DNA from: Porphyrobacter sp. GA68
GTDB taxonomy: Bacteria; Pseudomonadota; Alphaproteobacteria; Sphingomonadales; Sphingomonadaceae
Direction of reading: 5' to 3'
Assembly (NCBI RefSeq): GCF_022605525.1
Contig: NZ_JAKQYJ010000002.1
Location: 1-64,000, forward strand
Length of the DNA stretch: 64,000 nt
Part shown: positions 61,850 to 64,000 of the stretch, one piece after another
Position numbering within the stretch: position 1 is the stretch's first letter
How the letters are laid out: the number at the start of each line of letters is the position of its first letter
Notes under the pieces: model-generated
What the model was told of the DNA's origin: nothing
The model's input: the letters and a program-made list of their open reading frames with translations, nothing else
Databases searched by the model: none
Translations under genes and position numbers: made by a program

Positions 61850-63016
61850 ATGTATTTGCAACAAGACTTCGCGATAGCCGAAGAGCTTTCCAGCAACGTT
61901 TTAGAGCTCGACCAAACCGCGCGCCTCAGCCGAACGGAGATCGTCATGGCGGGCGTCAATGAGCGGCTCGCCGGTACCTCAGCCGCTGACCTTCTGCCGT
62001 TTGTCCCGCTCTCCGGCGATCACCAGGAGCGCGACGATGTCACTACCTACTTCCGCAGTAGCAATGTGCCCACCGGTAAGGACGGCGCTCTGATCATTGG
62101 GCTGGACCAGCTCGATGACTTTAGCACAGCGGAAGCTATCTGCGCCATAGCGCGGCAAGCCGTGCAGTTCCGCATCGAGCTTCACAGCACCCGCGAGGGC
62201 GAACCAAAGCCCGGCGGCTGCGTCGACGGTTTTGAGCTCGTAAGCGGCTTCAATGTCATTAGGGAAATCGACACGGCAGAAGCCCGGCGCATAGCTGCGG
62301 AGTTCTTCGCCACATGTCCGCTGCTGTTCCGGGTGAACGAAATCGGCTATGTCATGGAAGATGGTGAGCTCGGCCTCATTGCCGACTTCTGGGCGCTAGA
62401 CGACCGGCTTCAACTCACCCGGCAACGCCGCTTGGCACCAAATAACGAGAGCCTTCTCGGCACTCTGGAGAATGCCTATCGCTGGCACGCTTACCGCTAC
62501 GGCGTGATGCAGGAGCGGCACAAGCAAGGGTGCGACCTGCTGATCGATGCTTGTGCCGAGGCAGCAATTGCTTGGGCTGGCTTCGAGCTCGCCGAAGTGG
62601 TGCAGGAGCTCCAACGGGAGCCGTGGCTCACAACCGAGCTGCGCAACCAGGATCGGGTGGTGGCATGTGCCGAGCTCTACATCGCCGACGGTGTGCTGAC
62701 AGCAAACATCCGAAGCACACATTGCGATGTCATCGTTGAAGATGCTCAAGACGCATCTTCTCACAGCAGGAACCGCACCTGGCAGCTCACCGGCACGGAG
62801 CTCGTTGCGCGGGAGAGTTTAAGCTGCTCTGATTGCCTGAGAAGTAGCGGACTGCGAGCACTTCCTGCAGAAATGCTTGCCAATATTATTGCTGCCGATG
62901 AGGCAGTGCATGCCTCTGGTGAGCGTCGGCAGACAGGCGAAGTTTACCGCTTGGACCTGCCCTTGTCGCGCAAGCCTGTGTTCTTTGATGAAGACGGGCT
63001 GCGCGCCGCGGCTTAG
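61850..63016 (+). CDS. Unknown 388-residue protein
   Basis: Starts at the ATG at 61850 behind a strong GGAGGG site. It is a soluble, acidic protein with no family that I recognise. The middle part has ARRIAAEFFATCPLLFRVNEIGYVMEDGELGLIADFWALDD and ends in LIDACAEAAIAWAGFELAEV. A C-terminal CSDCLRSSG gives one CXXC pair. It has no transmembrane segment and no nucleotide-binding motif. It stands alone, divergent from the LuxR-type gene, suggesting a linked role. It is likely an element-specific protein. Confidence 0.7.
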   Translation: MYLQQDFAIAEELSSNVLELDQTARLSRTEIVMAGVNERLAGTSAADLLPFVPLSGDHQERDDVTTYFRSSNVPTGKDGALIIGLDQLDDFSTAEAICAIARQAVQFRIELHSTREGEPKPGGCVDGFELVSGFNVIREIDTAEARRIAAEFFATCPLLFRVNEIGYVMEDGELGLIADFWALDDRLQLTRQRRLAPNNESLLGTLENAYRWHAYRYGVMQERHKQGCDLLIDACAEAAIAWAGFELAEVVQELQREPWLTTELRNQDRVVACAELYIADGVLTANIRSTHCDVIVEDAQDASSHSRNRTWQLTGTELVARESLSCSDCLRSSGLRALPAEMLANIIAADEAVHASGERRQTGEVYRLDLPLSRKPVFFDEDGLRAAA

Positions 63017-63164
63017 CGGCGGGCAGTTCACATCCGCAGCTTATCTGAACAATCTCGGCTATGGTAGCTTCGACCCATCTGCTGCGAGAATGCGTCTTGC
63101 TACAACCAACACACTGTCGAAGGTGTAGCGGTTGGCCAGAGCTCCTAGCCAACCGCAGTCGTGA

Positions 63165-63797
63165 TCAAATCTCCGTTCGCTCCGCCAAGAGCAGCGCGTC
63201 CTCGACATCGACGCCGAGATACCGCACCGTGTTCTCAATCTTGGTGTGACCGAGCAGGATTTGGATCGCGCGGATGTTGCCTGTGGCACGGTAGATCATC
63301 GCCGCTTTGGTCCGGCGCAGCGAGTGAGTGCCATAATCTGCCTTCCGCAGCCCGATAGCACTGACCCACTCGTCCACTAGCCGGGCATACTGGCGTGTAC
63401 TCATGTGGTCAGCACGGTCGATCCTGCTTGGGAACAGGTAATCACCTAGCGAGCCTCCGCGACGCTCCAGCCATGCAAGCAGCGTCGTTCGAACATCAGC
63501 GGTCAGTTCGAATTGCACCGGTCGATTGGTCTTTTGCTGGATAACGGTAGCTCGGTTGCGAATGTCAGCGCCTGCCACAACGTCACCGATCCTTATTCTG
63601 ACCAGGTCGCAGCCGCGCAGCTTGCTGTCGATCGCCAGGTCGAACAGAGCCTTGTCTCGGAGCTTCCCCTCCCGATCGAGGTGGAAGCGTATAGCCCAGA
63701 TCTGCTTCTGGTTGAGCGGGCGCTTCGTTCCGACGTTCTTACCAGCATTCCAAGCAGCGCGGCGCTGCACTACGGCATCAAATCGGGAGTATCCCAT
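63165..63797 (-). CDS. Short tyrosine recombinase
   Basis: A 210-residue protein with only the catalytic domain of the tyrosine-recombinase family and a short N-terminal part instead of the usual core-binding domain. The active-site set is complete: Arg in DSKLRGCDLVRI, Lys in QQKTNRPVQF, HSLRRTKAA (His-x-x-Arg), HTKIENTVRYL (His and the tyrosine nucleophile). It is like the short recombinases on alphaproteobacterial elements. It could be the integrase of the second mobile region or of an insertion within it. Confidence 0.85.
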   Translation of the reverse strand: MGYSRFDAVVQRRAAWNAGKNVGTKRPLNQKQIWAIRFHLDREGKLRDKALFDLAIDSKLRGCDLVRIRIGDVVAGADIRNRATVIQQKTNRPVQFELTADVRTTLLAWLERRGGSLGDYLFPSRIDRADHMSTRQYARLVDEWVSAIGLRKADYGTHSLRRTKAAMIYRATGNIRAIQILLGHTKIENTVRYLGVDVEDALLLAERTEI

Positions 63798-64000
63798 TGT
63801 TCTTCTCCGCGGCCGTGATTGGCCGAATGAAGAACGCCTAAGAGAATGCTGCTAATTTTGGGCCGCTTCGAGACAGTCTGGTTTCGGGCGTTTTCCTAAG
63901 GAAACGGACAATCCGTTCGCAACCCAAATCGCATTCAAAGGCAACCCCGTAAAGTTAACGACATAACTCACGTCCCGGCCATTTCGAAGACAATGCCTGT

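Larger units (their letters stand above)
38576..64000. mobile_element. Second mobile region, probably an integrated mobilisable element (right end outside the window)
   Basis: From the tRNA-like remnant to the window end, almost every recognisable gene is a mobile-element or defence gene: AlpA, TraD-like coupling protein, MobF relaxase, ArdC, type I restriction-modification, OLD nuclease, HNH nuclease, RadC/JAB protein, and a tyrosine recombinase at 63165-63797. No type IV secretion (VirB-like) genes are seen, so it could be mobilised but not transfer itself, unless they lie beyond 64000. It may be a composite of several insertions. Confidence 0.65.

Overview
The window looks like a chromosome segment of a GC-rich alphaproteobacterium, most likely of the order Sphingomonadales (Sphingomonas/Novosphingobium/Erythrobacter type). 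Reasons: a GcrA cell-cycle regulator, an alphaproteobacterial-type LexA box, group-2 (A-B fused) Mrp genes, DUF3768/DUF5818-like small proteins and an island gene set (ParB-like, strawberry-notch-like, toprim primase) typical of that group. No 16S rRNA is present, so the genus is not determined.

Three zones can be seen. (1) Positions 1 to about 10780 are the end of an integrated island. It holds an alpha/beta hydrolase, a large ParB-like protein, a methylase-helicase of the strawberry notch family, a CHC2/toprim primase-like protein, a lytic transglycosylase with a LexA-type box in front of it, a DUF5818-like protein, and a tyrosine integrase lying just downstream of the 3' end of tRNA-Ser(CGA) (10781-10870), its probable attachment site. 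(2) About 10871-38306 is ordinary core chromosome: hspQ, an ABC-2 permease, gcrA, an enoyl-CoA hydratase, a TerC protein, an exported beta-carbonic anhydrase, a PepSY/TonB-receptor pair, recQ, acetyl-CoA synthetase, a spore-photoproduct-lyase-like radical SAM protein, and two consecutive multisubunit antiporter operons. The first is a normal mrpA(B)CDEFG operon. The second has the gene order E-F-G-(DUF4040+B)-C followed by three large antiporter-like subunits. That order recalls the membrane arm of archaeal Mbh-type complexes, but no hydrogenase genes are present.

(3) From a partial tRNA-like 3' end at 38576-38599 to the end of the window is a second mobile region. It carries a nuclease/zinc-ribbon protein, a two-gene nucleotidyltransferase (AbiEii-like) cassette, a possible PD-(D/E)XK nuclease, AlpA, and a compact mobilisation module: candidate oriT, small protein, TraD-like coupling protein and MobF relaxase. 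No type IV secretion genes are visible, so it looks mobilisable rather than self-transmissible. Next come the ArdC antirestriction protein and a translationally coupled operon hsdR-hsdM-hsdS plus an OLD-family ATPase/TOPRIM nuclease. These are followed by DUF3768, an HNH endonuclease, and a poorly known cluster (pseudo-receiver LuxR regulator, RadC/JAB protein, membrane protein, membrane-anchored LuxR-type regulator, a 388-residue unknown) ending with a short tyrosine recombinase.

The features most worth following up are the second Mrp-like operon, whose last large subunit lacks two otherwise conserved ion-path residues; the OLD nuclease coupled to the type I restriction operon; the nucleotidyltransferase cassette with an unrecognised small partner; the candidate oriT; and the LexA box inside island 1.
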